Positions 1 through 6,537 of a stretch of 15,382 nucleotides of DNA are shown here, one piece after another (position 1 is the first letter of the stretch; every line of letters starts with the position of its first letter). The notes beneath the pieces were generated by a model that was not told the DNA's origin, did not search any database, and worked only from the letters and a program-made list of their open reading frames with translations. The DNA comes from Hydrogenophaga sp. (GTDB lineage Bacteria > Pseudomonadota > Gammaproteobacteria > Burkholderiales > Burkholderiaceae_C), in NCBI GenBank assembly GCA_020047875.1, contig JAIFNE010000037.1, positions 1 to 15,382 on the forward strand, given 5' to 3'. The translations under genes and the position numbers were made by a program.

Positions 1-206
1 GAGGCGCGCAGTTTGGCGGGAACGTAGTCCACGCGCCGCCCGTCTTTCTTCACCACCGCCGGAAAGTTGACCTCCGGGCGTTCGTAGGTGGTGAATCGCT
101 TCTCGCAATGCCCGCACTGGCGGCGCCGCCGCACGAAGTCTGCCTCTTCAGACACCCGGGTTTCGACAACCTGGGTTTCCAGATGACCGCAAAACGGGCA
201 TTTCAT
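1..206 (-). CDS. nrdR: NrdR transcriptional repressor (N-terminal part, 3' end outside window)
   Basis: Encodes the first 68 residues of NrdR, the zinc/ATP-cone repressor of ribonucleotide reductase genes. Visible are the start MKCPFCGHLETQV, the four zinc-ribbon cysteines (C3, C6, C31, C34), the basic stretch VRRRRQCGHC and the RFTTYE motif that closes the zinc ribbon; the start of the ATP-cone (VVKKDGRRVDY) follows. The ATG at 204-206 matches the usual family N-terminus exactly. The gene runs off the left edge, so most of the ATP-cone is not seen. It lies downstream of glyA on the same strand, separated by 124 nt that contain a palindromic repeat. Known of the family: NrdR binds NrdR boxes upstream of nrd operons when dATP/ATP is bound. 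Identification is firm. Confidence 0.95.
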   Translation of the reverse strand, partial: MKCPFCGHLETQVVETRVSEEADFVRRRRQCGHCEKRFTTYERPEVNFPAVVKKDGRRVDYVPAKLRA

Positions 207-240
207 TGCCTCATGCCCATGAATGGCGGCGGCGACCCGC

Positions 241-333
241 GCAGCGGCGGAGCGTGGGGGTCAACGGGCCAGCCGCCGGGCCGCCCCAAGGCAGGCCCAG
301 CCCCCTTGGGGGGCAGCGAGAGCGTGGGGGTCA
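241..333. repeat. Palindromic intergenic repeat between glyA and nrdR
   Basis: A GC-rich stretch between the two genes. It contains an inverted repeat, CCCCAAGG (284-291) and CCTTGGGG (304-311), and a 13-bp direct repeat AGCGTGGGGGTCA at 251-263 and 321-333, exactly 70 bp apart. The second direct-repeat copy contains the glyA stop codon (TCA on the plus strand). The hairpin lacks a U-run, so it is not a classical terminator, though it could stabilise the glyA 3' end. The look is that of a dispersed REP-like element of Burkholderiales; that membership is inference and copy number was not checked. Confidence 0.5.
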
Positions 334-1540
334 CTTGTACACCGGGAATCGCGCAGTGAGCGCGTTGACCTTGGCGCGCACGGCTTCAATGTTGGCCGGG
401 TCGCGCGGGTTGTCGAGCACATCGGCGATCAGGTGGGCGGTGGCGCGGGCCTCTTCGTCTTTGAAGCCGCGGGTGGTCATGGCGGGCGTGCCAATGCGCA
501 CACCGCTGGTGACCATGGGCTTTTCCGGATCGTTCGGAATGGCGTTTTTGTTGATGGTCATGTGGGCATTGCCCAGCACCGCCTCGGCTTCTTTGCCGGT
601 GATGCCCTTGGCGCGCAAATCGACCAGCATCATATGGCTTTCGGTGCGACCGCTGACGATGCGCAGGCCGCGCGAAACCAGCGTTTCAGCGACGATGTGC
701 GCATTGGTCAGAACTTGTTGCTGGTAAGCCTTGAATTCTGGAGCCAGGGCTTCTTTGAAAGCGACTGCCTTGGCGGCGATCACATGCATCAGCGGGCCAC
801 CTTGCAGGCCGGGGAAGATGGCGCTGTTGATGGCCTTTTCGTGTTGCGACTTCATCAAGATGATGCCGCCGCGCGGGCCGCGCAGGCTCTTGTGGGTGGT
901 GGAGGTGACCACGTCGGCGTGGGGCACCGGGTTGGGGTACACGCCGGCAGCGATCAGGCCGGCGTAGTGCGCCATGTCAACCAGGAAGATGGCTCCCACG
1001 TCTTTGGCCACTTTGGCAAAGCGCTCGAAGTCGATGCGCAAGCTGTAGGCGGACGCGCCCGCAATGATGAGCTTGGGCTTGGACTCGTGGGCTTTGCGCT
1101 CCATCGCGTCGTAATCGATCTCTTCTTTGTCGTTCAGGCCGTAAGACACCACATTGAACCACTTGCCGCTCATGTTCAGCGGCATGCCGTGGGTGAGGTG
1201 GCCGCCCTCGGCCAGGCTCATGCCCATGATGGTGTCTGGCCGAGGCGCCGCAATGGGGTTGAACGTTGGCGGCGTCGGCGCCAAACAACTGCTTCACGCG
1301 GTCGATGGCCAGCTGCTCGGCCACATCCACATGTTCGCAGCCGCCGTAGTAGCGGCGACCGGGGTAGCCCTCGGCGTATTTGTTGGTGAGCTGGGTGCCC
1401 TGAGCCGCCATGACGGCGGGCGAGGCGTAGTTTTCGCTGGCGATCAGCTCGATGTGGTGTTCCTGGCGCGCGTTCTCGAGCTGGATGGCGGCAAACAGCT
1501 CGGGGTCGGTCTGCTCGATGAGGATGGTGCGGTCGTACAT
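331..1540 (-). pseudogene. glyA: Serine hydroxymethyltransferase, frame broken by a ~35-nt deletion
   Basis: GlyA converts serine and tetrahydrofolate to glycine and 5,10-methylene-THF in the cytoplasm (PLP enzyme). The N-terminal piece (1238-1540, 101 residues, MYDRTILIEQTDPELF... to VQPHCGASA) and the C-terminal piece (331-1236, 301 residues, DTIMGMSLAEGGHLTHG... to FPVYK) are in different frames. The junction is at 1236/1237. Compared with the family, about 12 residues (Asn...LKPG, about 35 nt) are missing; restoring them gives 414 residues, the usual length. With that restored numbering the PLP lysine in TSTTHKSLRGPRGG is Lys229, as in E. coli. The lost segment follows the PLP-phosphate-binding region, so the read product would be inactive. 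All other motifs look intact, which fits either a very recent mutation or a sequence drop-out. The gene sits directly behind a ZTP riboswitch. Confidence 0.93.
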
Positions 1541-1570
1541 GGTGGCGGTGCTTGATCACTCAATCTCGGG

Positions 1571-1747
1571 CTGCCCAGGCGAACGGCTGAACGGCGCCGC
1601 CCACAAACGGTGGGCGGAGGCGGTGCGCTTCCCAGTGGTTTTCCCGGATTTGCCCTTCAAAGAGGCCGGCCGGGAGCCACGTCAGCGGGCTTCGTTGGGA
1701 GTGTGGGAATCACCCCCGAGAAGACGCCTATCGCCAGTTGCGCACCC
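1571..1747 (-). ncRNA. ZTP (pfl) riboswitch in the glyA leader
   Basis: Read on the minus strand the leader has the hallmarks of the pfl/ZTP motif. The 5' segment AACUGGCGAUAGG is enclosed by helix P1, GUGCGC (1740-1745) pairing with GCGCAC (1623-1628). The 3' side of the first domain is AACCACUGGGAAGCGC. A P3 hairpin follows, CCGCCCAC/GUGGGCGG (arms 1597-1604 and 1610-1617), and then the conserved 3' strand GCCGUUCGCCUGGGCA ending near 1573. Known: these RNAs sense ZTP/ZMP, the alarmone of 10-formyl-THF shortage, and switch on one-carbon genes such as glyA and purH. About 30 nt separate it from the glyA ATG with no U-run, so control of translation is more likely than termination. The stretch between the two halves of the first domain is longer than usual. 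Confidence 0.75.
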
Positions 1748-1751
1748 GGGA

Positions 1752-1757
1752 ATTTTA
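1752..1757 (-). promoter_or_regulatory. Candidate -10 element of the glyA promoter
   Basis: TAAAAT on the minus strand lies seven bases before the first base of riboswitch helix P1 (1745), so a transcript starting there would begin with the aptamer. No good -35 hexamer is visible 16-18 bp upstream (around 1775-1780), so the call rests on the -10 match and its position. Confidence 0.4.
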
Positions 1758-1800
1758 GCCGAGGCGCCCGGGCGCGGCTGTAGAACGGGCTTGCGTTGGC

Positions 1801-2730
1801 TCAGGATTGCTGCAGGGACTGCGCTTCGCCAGGGGTTGGCGCCTTGAGCGCCTCGGCTTCCAGGGCTGTGTCCAGCGGCGTGGCTGCGGGCGGCTGGGGT
1901 GCTTCTTCCACCGGTGCTGCCACCGGCACAGAGGCTCTGGGGAAGCTGGTTGGCATGGGTTTGCCGAGTGCCACGCTCTGAATGCGCAGGTGTTCGGCCA
2001 TCACCCGGTCGACATACCAGTTGCCGTCGGTGGTGACCGCGCCCACATACAGCCGCAGGCCACCCTCGATCGAGCCCGCGCGCTTGATGCACTCCTGCAA
2101 CACCTTGGCGCCCACCCGCAGGTTGGTCAGGGGGTCAAACGCCGCCAGCTTGCCACCAAAGTTCTCGTATTTGTCCGTGTGCACCCGCGTGAGCACCTGC
2201 ATCAGCCCTTGAGCGCCGACGGGGCTTTGGGCAAAGGGGTTGAACCGCGATTCGATCGCCATGATGGCCAAGAGCAGCGTGGGATCCAGCTTGGCCCGCT
2301 CCCCGATTTCGAACGCTTCGGCCACCAGGGCGCCCAGGGGCTCCGGCGCCACCCGGTATTTGCGGCTCAGCCACATCGCCACCGCGACCTGCTGCTTGGG
2401 CAGTTCGTGGGGCAGCGCGACGGTGACGCGGTCGGCCGCGGTGGGTTCGGGTTCAAACGTCAAGGCCATCGGGTCGGTGCCATCGTCGCTGGCGGCGGCC
2501 AAGGTTTCCTGGCGGTCCATCAGCCAGCCCAGCAGCTTTTGTTCGCCGGCGCTGCGCCATTCGGTGTTCAGGCTGAGTGTGATGAGGCCCACGACCAGCA
2601 CGGTGCCGAGCAGTGCCAGGCCGTTGTGGGTGATGGCGATCAAGCCTTGGTAGGTGTCGTTCAGTGCGCAGCGCATGGCGCCTTGTGGGCGTGGCGCTCG
2701 CTCTGGCGTGACGTGGTTGATTGGGTTCAT
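1801..2730 (-). CDS. Membrane-anchored lytic transglycosylase-like (SLT domain) protein
   Basis: A 309-residue protein with one N-terminal transmembrane segment (about residues 31-53, IAITHNGLALLGTVLVVGLI) and a periplasmic SLT-type lysozyme-fold domain (about 138-245). The motif AIMAIESRFNPFAQS holds the probable catalytic glutamate (Glu160), followed by the GAQGLMQV signature at 172-179 and LRVGAKVLQECIKR. These are typical of enzymes that cleave the MurNAc-GlcNAc bond to 1,6-anhydro ends. The C-terminal ~50 residues are Ala/Pro/Glu-rich and low in complexity. The start at the ATG at 2728-2730 was chosen because GGAG lies 8-11 bases before it; an upstream in-frame start at 2790 has no such support. 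A sigma70-like promoter sits about 140 bp upstream. Exact family and substrate are not known. Confidence 0.85.
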   Translation of the reverse strand: MNPINHVTPERAPRPQGAMRCALNDTYQGLIAITHNGLALLGTVLVVGLITLSLNTEWRSAGEQKLLGWLMDRQETLAAASDDGTDPMALTFEPEPTAADRVTVALPHELPKQQVAVAMWLSRKYRVAPEPLGALVAEAFEIGERAKLDPTLLLAIMAIESRFNPFAQSPVGAQGLMQVLTRVHTDKYENFGGKLAAFDPLTNLRVGAKVLQECIKRAGSIEGGLRLYVGAVTTDGNWYVDRVMAEHLRIQSVALGKPMPTSFPRASVPVAAPVEEAPQPPAATPLDTALEAEALKAPTPGEAQSLQQS

Positions 2731-2869
2731 GGTCTGGCTCCAGTTCGGCCCTCGGGCCTTGTGTGTGCACAGGTCAGGTGTGCATTCCAAACTCCACCGG
2801 CTGGCGGGGGAGGGTGCTGCGGGATCGCGCAGCTGCGTTCGGGTTTACCCGGAACACAAAAGTGCGCGC

Positions 2870-2898
2870 ATCGTATGGGCACCCAAATACCAAGTCAA
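2870..2898 (-). promoter_or_regulatory. Sigma70-like promoter for the SLT-domain gene
   Basis: On the minus strand TTGACT (2898-2893) and TACGAT (2875-2870) are separated by exactly 17 bp, with an expected start near 2863. This leaves a leader of about 130 nt before the SLT gene. The stretch is AT-richer than its surroundings. Confidence 0.5.
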
Positions 2899-2908
2899 TG
2901 TTTTTGAT

Positions 2909-2936
2909 TTGAATCTAAATAATAAATTGGTATATG
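2909..2936 (+). promoter_or_regulatory. Sigma70-like promoter pointing into the gene-free region
   Basis: TTGAAT (2909-2914) and TATATG (2931-2936) are separated by 16 bp within the most AT-rich patch of the window, with an expected start near 2943. It is divergent to the SLT-gene promoter, and the next strong plus-strand terminator is at 3360-3397, so it could drive a transcript of about 450 nt with no clear protein. Confidence 0.4.
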
Positions 2937-2942
2937 TAGGCC

Positions 2943-3359
2943 TGCCGCTGGCGGTGGATGTCGACTTGTCTAGCGTGCAAGCCAGTAACGGCGCGGGTTG
3001 CGCCGCGCTGGCGAGCCTCTTGCCGTTTGTCGTACGAAAGTAACCGTCTGCGTCGAAAAGACCCCAAAGTCGGTCAGTTGAAGCCAGCTGTAAGTCAGCT
3101 TGAAGCCACTTTGCAGCGGTTGAATCCACTTGGCCGGTGTGATTGGAAATTGCGATCGCGCAGCGCCAAACCGGGGCTTGATTCACCTGCGGAGCAGGCG
3201 TAACCTCGCGTTGCGTGTCGTGAAGATTCGCATCGCCAGCCAAGGAGCATTCGCTTCGATCACTGGCAAAACCTCAGGCGCAATCTTTTGCGCCTCGGCG
3301 ACGGAGACATCCAACTCTCTTCGCCGAATCCGGTGGCAAGTGCCGTGTGCCCGCCATCA
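2943..3359 (+). other. Gene-free stretch between a plus-strand promoter and a terminator
   Basis: About 420 bp in which I recognise no protein or known RNA. Short open frames exist on both strands but none shows family motifs, a convincing ribosome-binding site or clear codon structure. The stretch contains three degenerate repeats (3073-3130) and a hairpin AGGCGCAA/TTGCGCCT (3276-3283 and 3288-3295) without a U-run. It lies between a sigma70-like promoter and a strong terminator, so it may be a small-RNA gene or the remnant of a lost gene or insertion sequence. There is no match to 6S, tmRNA, SRP RNA, RNase P RNA or tRNA signatures. Confidence 0.35.
3073..3130. repeat. Three degenerate ~21-bp direct repeats (possible IS21-like end)
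   Basis: The core TTGAAGCCA recurs at 3078-3086 and 3100-3108, and as TTGAATCCA at 3120-3128, a spacing of 22 and 20 bp. Each copy is preceded by a GTCAG- or GCAGCG-like stretch. On the minus strand the unit reads roughly AAGTGG(A/C)TTCAA..CTGAC. Multiple subterminal repeats of about this size and look occur at the ends of IS21-family elements, where IstA binds. No istA or istB gene is present, so this would be a solo end or remnant. The repeats are seen; the IS21 origin is inference. Confidence 0.4.
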
Positions 3360-3397
3360 AACCCCGGTGGGTTCAGCTCACCGGGGTTCTCTTTTTT
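3360..3397 (+). terminator. Strong rho-independent terminator
   Basis: A perfect 10-bp stem AACCCCGGTG (3360-3369) / CACCGGGGTT (3379-3388) with a 9-nt loop is followed by CTC and six T residues (3392-3397). The orientation is plus; on the minus strand only three U residues would follow. No recognised plus-strand gene ends here, so it points to an unannotated upstream transcript. Confidence 0.8.
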
Positions 3398-3470
3398 GCA
3401 CTGCTTGGCCTTGTCGGGCGTTGCTCAACCCATGTGGGCAGTTTGGGCAACGCTGAACCAGCCCCTCGCG

Positions 3471-3580
3471 GCGCGGACATCCCGATCTCGGGTGGGCTGC
3501 GGCGTTGCAAAGCCTCGCCGGGCCACTCGGCCCGTCTGCGTGTTGCGCCTGGCCATCCCATCCCGACATCGGGTGCGCGC
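3471..3580. repeat. Palindromic repeat element A
   Basis: An imperfect inverted repeat of about 110 bp centred near 3526. It has a central hairpin CGGGCC/GGCCCG (3519-3524 and 3529-3534) and outer arms starting GCGCG, each carrying a small palindrome of its own (CCCGATCTCGGG at 3481-3492, CCCGACATCGGG at 3562-3573). The architecture is that of a REP/MITE-type dispersed repeat. It shares the GCGCGC at its right end with element B. Copy number elsewhere in the genome is unknown. Confidence 0.55.
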
Positions 3581-3686
3581 ATCCACGGAGATTTTTTCAG
3601 CGTCGCCCTGGTTCATGCAGGTGCCTCTATATAAGGAGGCATCGTGGCGGCTCGGCGCTGAAAAATGCTCACCGTCGGCTGCGCGC
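3575..3686. repeat. Palindromic repeat element B
   Basis: A second inverted repeat adjoining element A. The left arm (3575-3602, from GCGCGC through TTTTTTCAGCG) pairs imperfectly with the right arm (3656-3686, CGCTGAAAAATGC through GCGCGC). A nested hairpin TGCCTC/GAGGCA (3622-3627 and 3636-3641) shares the same centre near 3631. As RNA it would form a long rod with an AU-rich loop. It lies about 125 bp before the DUF349 gene. Confidence 0.5.
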
Positions 3687-3756
3687 GAGCGCCCCGAACT
3701 GTGTTGGTCGCATGGCACGGGGAGGCGCCTTCAAAGGCAGCGACAATACTGAGGTT

Positions 3757-3785
3757 GCCCGCGCCTTGCCATCGCGGGCGTTTTG
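3757..3785 (+). terminator. Weak hairpin with short T-run before the DUF349 gene
   Basis: Stem GCCCGCG (3757-3763) / CGCGGGC (3773-3779), 9-nt loop, then GTTTTG. It could be a weak terminator or a leader hairpin 25 nt before the DUF349 start. The four-T run is short, so terminator function is uncertain. Confidence 0.3.
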
Positions 3786-3809
3786 TCGTCTGCCCGCAGT
3801 TCCATTGCC

Positions 3810-6518
3810 ATGTCGCTCTTTTCCTTGCGCAAGCCTGTTTCCCCGTCCCAACCCGCAGAGTCCGCCGTGAATCCGTCTGAAACCGCCAAGTCCACCGCCA
3901 GCACCCATCCCCTGGACAGCCTGACCGGCGGAGCGTTTTCCGCGCCCACCTCGGGCGAGCGCGCTGCGCGTTTGCGTGAGTGGTTGGCCACCGAGCCGAC
4001 GCACGAGCAGATGGCAGAGGTCTACAAGGATCTGTCGCAGCGCGACCGCGGCGCGGCCAAGCCTTTGAAGGAAAAGCTCGACGAGCAAAAGCGCCAGAAG
4101 ACCCAGGAGCAGATTGCGGTGGACTGGGCGCAGAAGGCGCAGGCCCTGCTCGACCAGAGCCGCATGAATCTGGCCGACGCGATGGCCTGGCAGCGCGACG
4201 CGGCGCGCGCGGGCGCGCCGCTCTCCCGCGAGCCGCTGGCCACGCTGAGGCAGGCGCTGGCCGAGCGCATCAAGGCCATTGAAGACCTGCAGCATCGGGT
4301 GCAGGTGGAGCGCGAGGCGGCGGTGTTGCTGGCGCAGCGTATTGAGGTGCTGTCAACCAAATCGTGGCGGGAAGCCCAGCGCAGCGTCGAGGGGCTGCGC
4401 GCCGACGTGGCGCTCTGGCAGAAACAGGCGCAGACGCTGCAGGAAGACCCGCAGTGGCTGTGCGTGGAGGCCAAATTCCCGCCGATGCTGGACGGTTCGC
4501 GCCAGCAGCTGCAGCTGGTCTGGGAGGCGTTCGACGCCGCGCTCGCGCAGGCGGTGACGGCCGAGGCCGATGCCAAGGCGCCGCTGCCCGCGGTGCCGGT
4601 GTGGGCCGATGAACTGCGCCAGGCGCGCGGCGAGCCCGCGCTGGCGGCGGTGGAGAAGCAGGCGCAGCAAAGTCAGGCCCAGCAGGAGCGGCGCGCCCAG
4701 GCAGCGGCCGAGCTGGAGCGGGTGTTGTCGCTGCTGGAGAAAGAACTCGCCGAGGGCCATGGCAAGGCCACGCCCAAAGCGGCGGCCGATGTGCGCAACC
4801 TGCTCAAGAGCCAGGGCCGTCTGATCGGGCCGGAGCTGGAAGCGCGCGCCCACGCCGCCTTGTCGCAGGCCGGTGAGCTGGAGGGCTGGCAGCGCTGGCG
4901 TGCGGACCAGCTGCGCGAGGAGCTGGTGGCCAAGGCCGAGGCGCTGGTGCAGGCACTGGTGCAGGTGCCCGAGGGCCAGCGCATGGGCGGCCGCAAGCTT
5001 CAGGAAACCCTGCGGGGGCTGCGCGAGCAGTGGAAAACCACCGACCAGGGCGGCCAACCCAACCACGGGCTGTGGAAGCGGTTTGACGAGGCCTGCAACG
5101 AGGCGCACAAGGGCGTTGAGACCTGGCTGGCGCAGGTGCGCCAGCAGGCCGACCAGCACCGCGCACAGCGCCTGGGCCTGATCGACGAACTCAAGGCCTG
5201 GACCGCGGCCCATGCCGACCACACCGACTGGAAAGCGCAGACTCGCGAGTTGCACGCATTCTCTGAGCGCTGGCGCCAGGCCGGTCATCTGGGCGAAAAG
5301 GCTTTCGCCGAGTTGCAGCCGAAGTGGAAAGACGCCATGCACGCCGCCCATGGCCCGCTGGAGGCCGCTCAGGCCGCCAGCCTGGCGCTGCGCCGGGCGC
5401 TGATCGACGAGGCGCAGGCGCTGGGCGCTTCACCGCAGCTGCGCATTGACGCGGTCAAGGCCTTGCAGGCCCGCTGGCAGGCCGAGGCGCAGGCCGTGCC
5501 CATGGACCGCAAGCAGGAGCAAAAACTCTGGGACGCTTTCCGCGAACCGATCGATGCCGCCTTTGCGCGCAAGAGCACCGAGCGCGAGCGGACCGCGGTG
5601 GCGCTCAACGCGCACGACCAGCGTGTGCTCGATGCCTCGCGGGAGGTGGAGGCAGCCAGCCAGAGCGGTGATGCGCAGCGCATTCGCAGCGCCATGGTGG
5701 CGCTGGAGGCAGCGCTGGCCGGGCAGGTTGAACCACGGCCAGCGCCCGCGCCGGTGTCCGCCCCGGCGGTGTCGGCCCCGTCTGACACCGCAGCCGAAGC
5801 ATCGGTCATGGAGGCGCCGCCCGCTGATAGTGCGGCAGCCCCCGCCTTGGATGCTGAGCCCACCGCCAGCCCGGCCAAGCCGGCCGCACCGGCCAAGAAG
5901 CTGGTGGCGATGCGCGGCGACGACCGGCCGGGTATGAAGAAGGCGGAACCCGCAGGGCGCGACGCCCGCCGTGGCGACCGGCCAGATACCCGTCGCGACG
6001 GCGCAGCCGGTGGCTGGCGCGACGCCCGCGGCGCGCGCGAGGAGCGTGAGCCGCGCGGTCCGCGCCTGGGCGATGCAGCGTTTCGCGCCCAGCGCCAGGC
6101 GATGGAGGCCGCGCAGCACAGCCTGCGCAAGCTGGCAGAACAGGCACACGGCGAGGTGCTGACGCAGCTCCTGAGCGCCTGGGAGCAGCGCGACGGCGAG
6201 CAACTGCCCACCACGCAAAAGCTGGGTGGCCGGCTCAGCCCGGCGGCCCGCAGCGCCTGGGTGGCGGCCCTCGCCAAGCCGGCTGTAGCAGCCCCGGCCG
6301 ACGCCTTGCTGCGCCTGGAAATGGCGGCGGAGGTGCCCAGCCCGGCCGATGCGCTGAGCGCGCGGCGCATGCTGCAACTTCAGTTGCTCACCCGCCGCAA
6401 CGATCCCGGCCCGGCACAGACCTGGGGCGAAGACGTGGCCCGGGTGTTTGCGAGCGCCTTCGACGCTGCGCAGGCCAGGCGCCTGCAGCAGGTGCTCAAG
6501 CAGCTGCTCGGGCGCTGA
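3810..6518 (+). CDS. Large DUF349-repeat protein
   Basis: A 902-residue, strongly helical, charged cytoplasmic protein. Repeated helical modules with the DUF349 pattern of regularly spaced Trp/Arg are visible: LREQWKT...LWKRFDEAC (about 403-430), FSERWRQAG...LQPKWKDAM (about 484-510) and LQARWQ...EQKLWDAFREPIDAAF (about 552-586, the clearest). The N-terminal half is coiled-coil-like (about 60-330). A disordered linker (about 640-755) is first Ala/Pro-rich and then Arg/Asp/Gly-rich (DRPGMKK, RRGDRPDTRRDG). A helical C-terminal domain follows (about 756-902). The ATG at 3810 (MSLFSLRKP) was preferred to an upstream in-frame TTG at 3783. No signal peptide or membrane segment is seen. The molecular function of DUF349 proteins is not established; the basic linker could contact nucleic acid, which is inference. 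It converges on mtfA with only 19 nt between the stop codons. Confidence 0.85.
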   Translation: MSLFSLRKPVSPSQPAESAVNPSETAKSTASTHPLDSLTGGAFSAPTSGERAARLREWLATEPTHEQMAEVYKDLSQRDRGAAKPLKEKLDEQKRQKTQEQIAVDWAQKAQALLDQSRMNLADAMAWQRDAARAGAPLSREPLATLRQALAERIKAIEDLQHRVQVEREAAVLLAQRIEVLSTKSWREAQRSVEGLRADVALWQKQAQTLQEDPQWLCVEAKFPPMLDGSRQQLQLVWEAFDAALAQAVTAEADAKAPLPAVPVWADELRQARGEPALAAVEKQAQQSQAQQERRAQAAAELERVLSLLEKELAEGHGKATPKAAADVRNLLKSQGRLIGPELEARAHAALSQAGELEGWQRWRADQLREELVAKAEALVQALVQVPEGQRMGGRKLQETLRGLREQWKTTDQGGQPNHGLWKRFDEACNEAHKGVETWLAQVRQQADQHRAQRLGLIDELKAWTAAHADHTDWKAQTRELHAFSERWRQAGHLGEKAFAELQPKWKDAMHAAHGPLEAAQAASLALRRALIDEAQALGASPQLRIDAVKALQARWQAEAQAVPMDRKQEQKLWDAFREPIDAAFARKSTERERTAVALNAHDQRVLDASREVEAASQSGDAQRIRSAMVALEAALAGQVEPRPAPAPVSAPAVSAPSDTAAEASVMEAPPADSAAAPALDAEPTASPAKPAAPAKKLVAMRGDDRPGMKKAEPAGRDARRGDRPDTRRDGAAGGWRDARGAREEREPRGPRLGDAAFRAQRQAMEAAQHSLRKLAEQAHGEVLTQLLSAWEQRDGEQLPTTQKLGGRLSPAARSAWVAALAKPAVAAPADALLRLEMAAEVPSPADALSARRMLQLQLLTRRNDPGPAQTWGEDVARVFASAFDAAQARRLQQVLKQLLGR

Positions 6519-6537
6519 GCGCGCTCTGCGCAGGGTC

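Noticed and set aside
206..1389. Long plus-strand open frames opposite glyA
   Set aside because: They mirror the minus-strand GlyA coding frames in GC-rich DNA; the GlyA motifs (PLP lysine, GGHLTHG) are unmistakable on the other strand.
1807..2907. 366-codon plus-strand frame opposite the SLT-domain gene
   Set aside because: It has no family motifs and an odd His/Gln/Arg-rich composition; the antisense frame has a membrane anchor and SLT signature.
2845..3243. 132-codon minus-strand frame upstream of the SLT gene
   Set aside because: It overlaps both candidate promoters and the triple repeat, and matches no family I recognise.
3644..3661. Possible leader peptide: AAGGAGG followed by a GTG and five codons before a stop
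   Set aside because: The Shine-Dalgarno-like bases belong to the nested hairpin of element B; too short and no attenuation structure specific to it.
3425..3718. 97-codon minus-strand frame over the two palindromic elements
   Set aside because: Its sequence is wholly made of the repeats and has no domain; more likely a by-product of the palindromes than a gene.
4353..5351. Long minus-strand frames opposite the DUF349 gene
   Set aside because: Leu/Gln/His-rich antisense shadow of an Ala/Glu/Arg-rich helical protein; no ribosome-binding site or recognisable domain.
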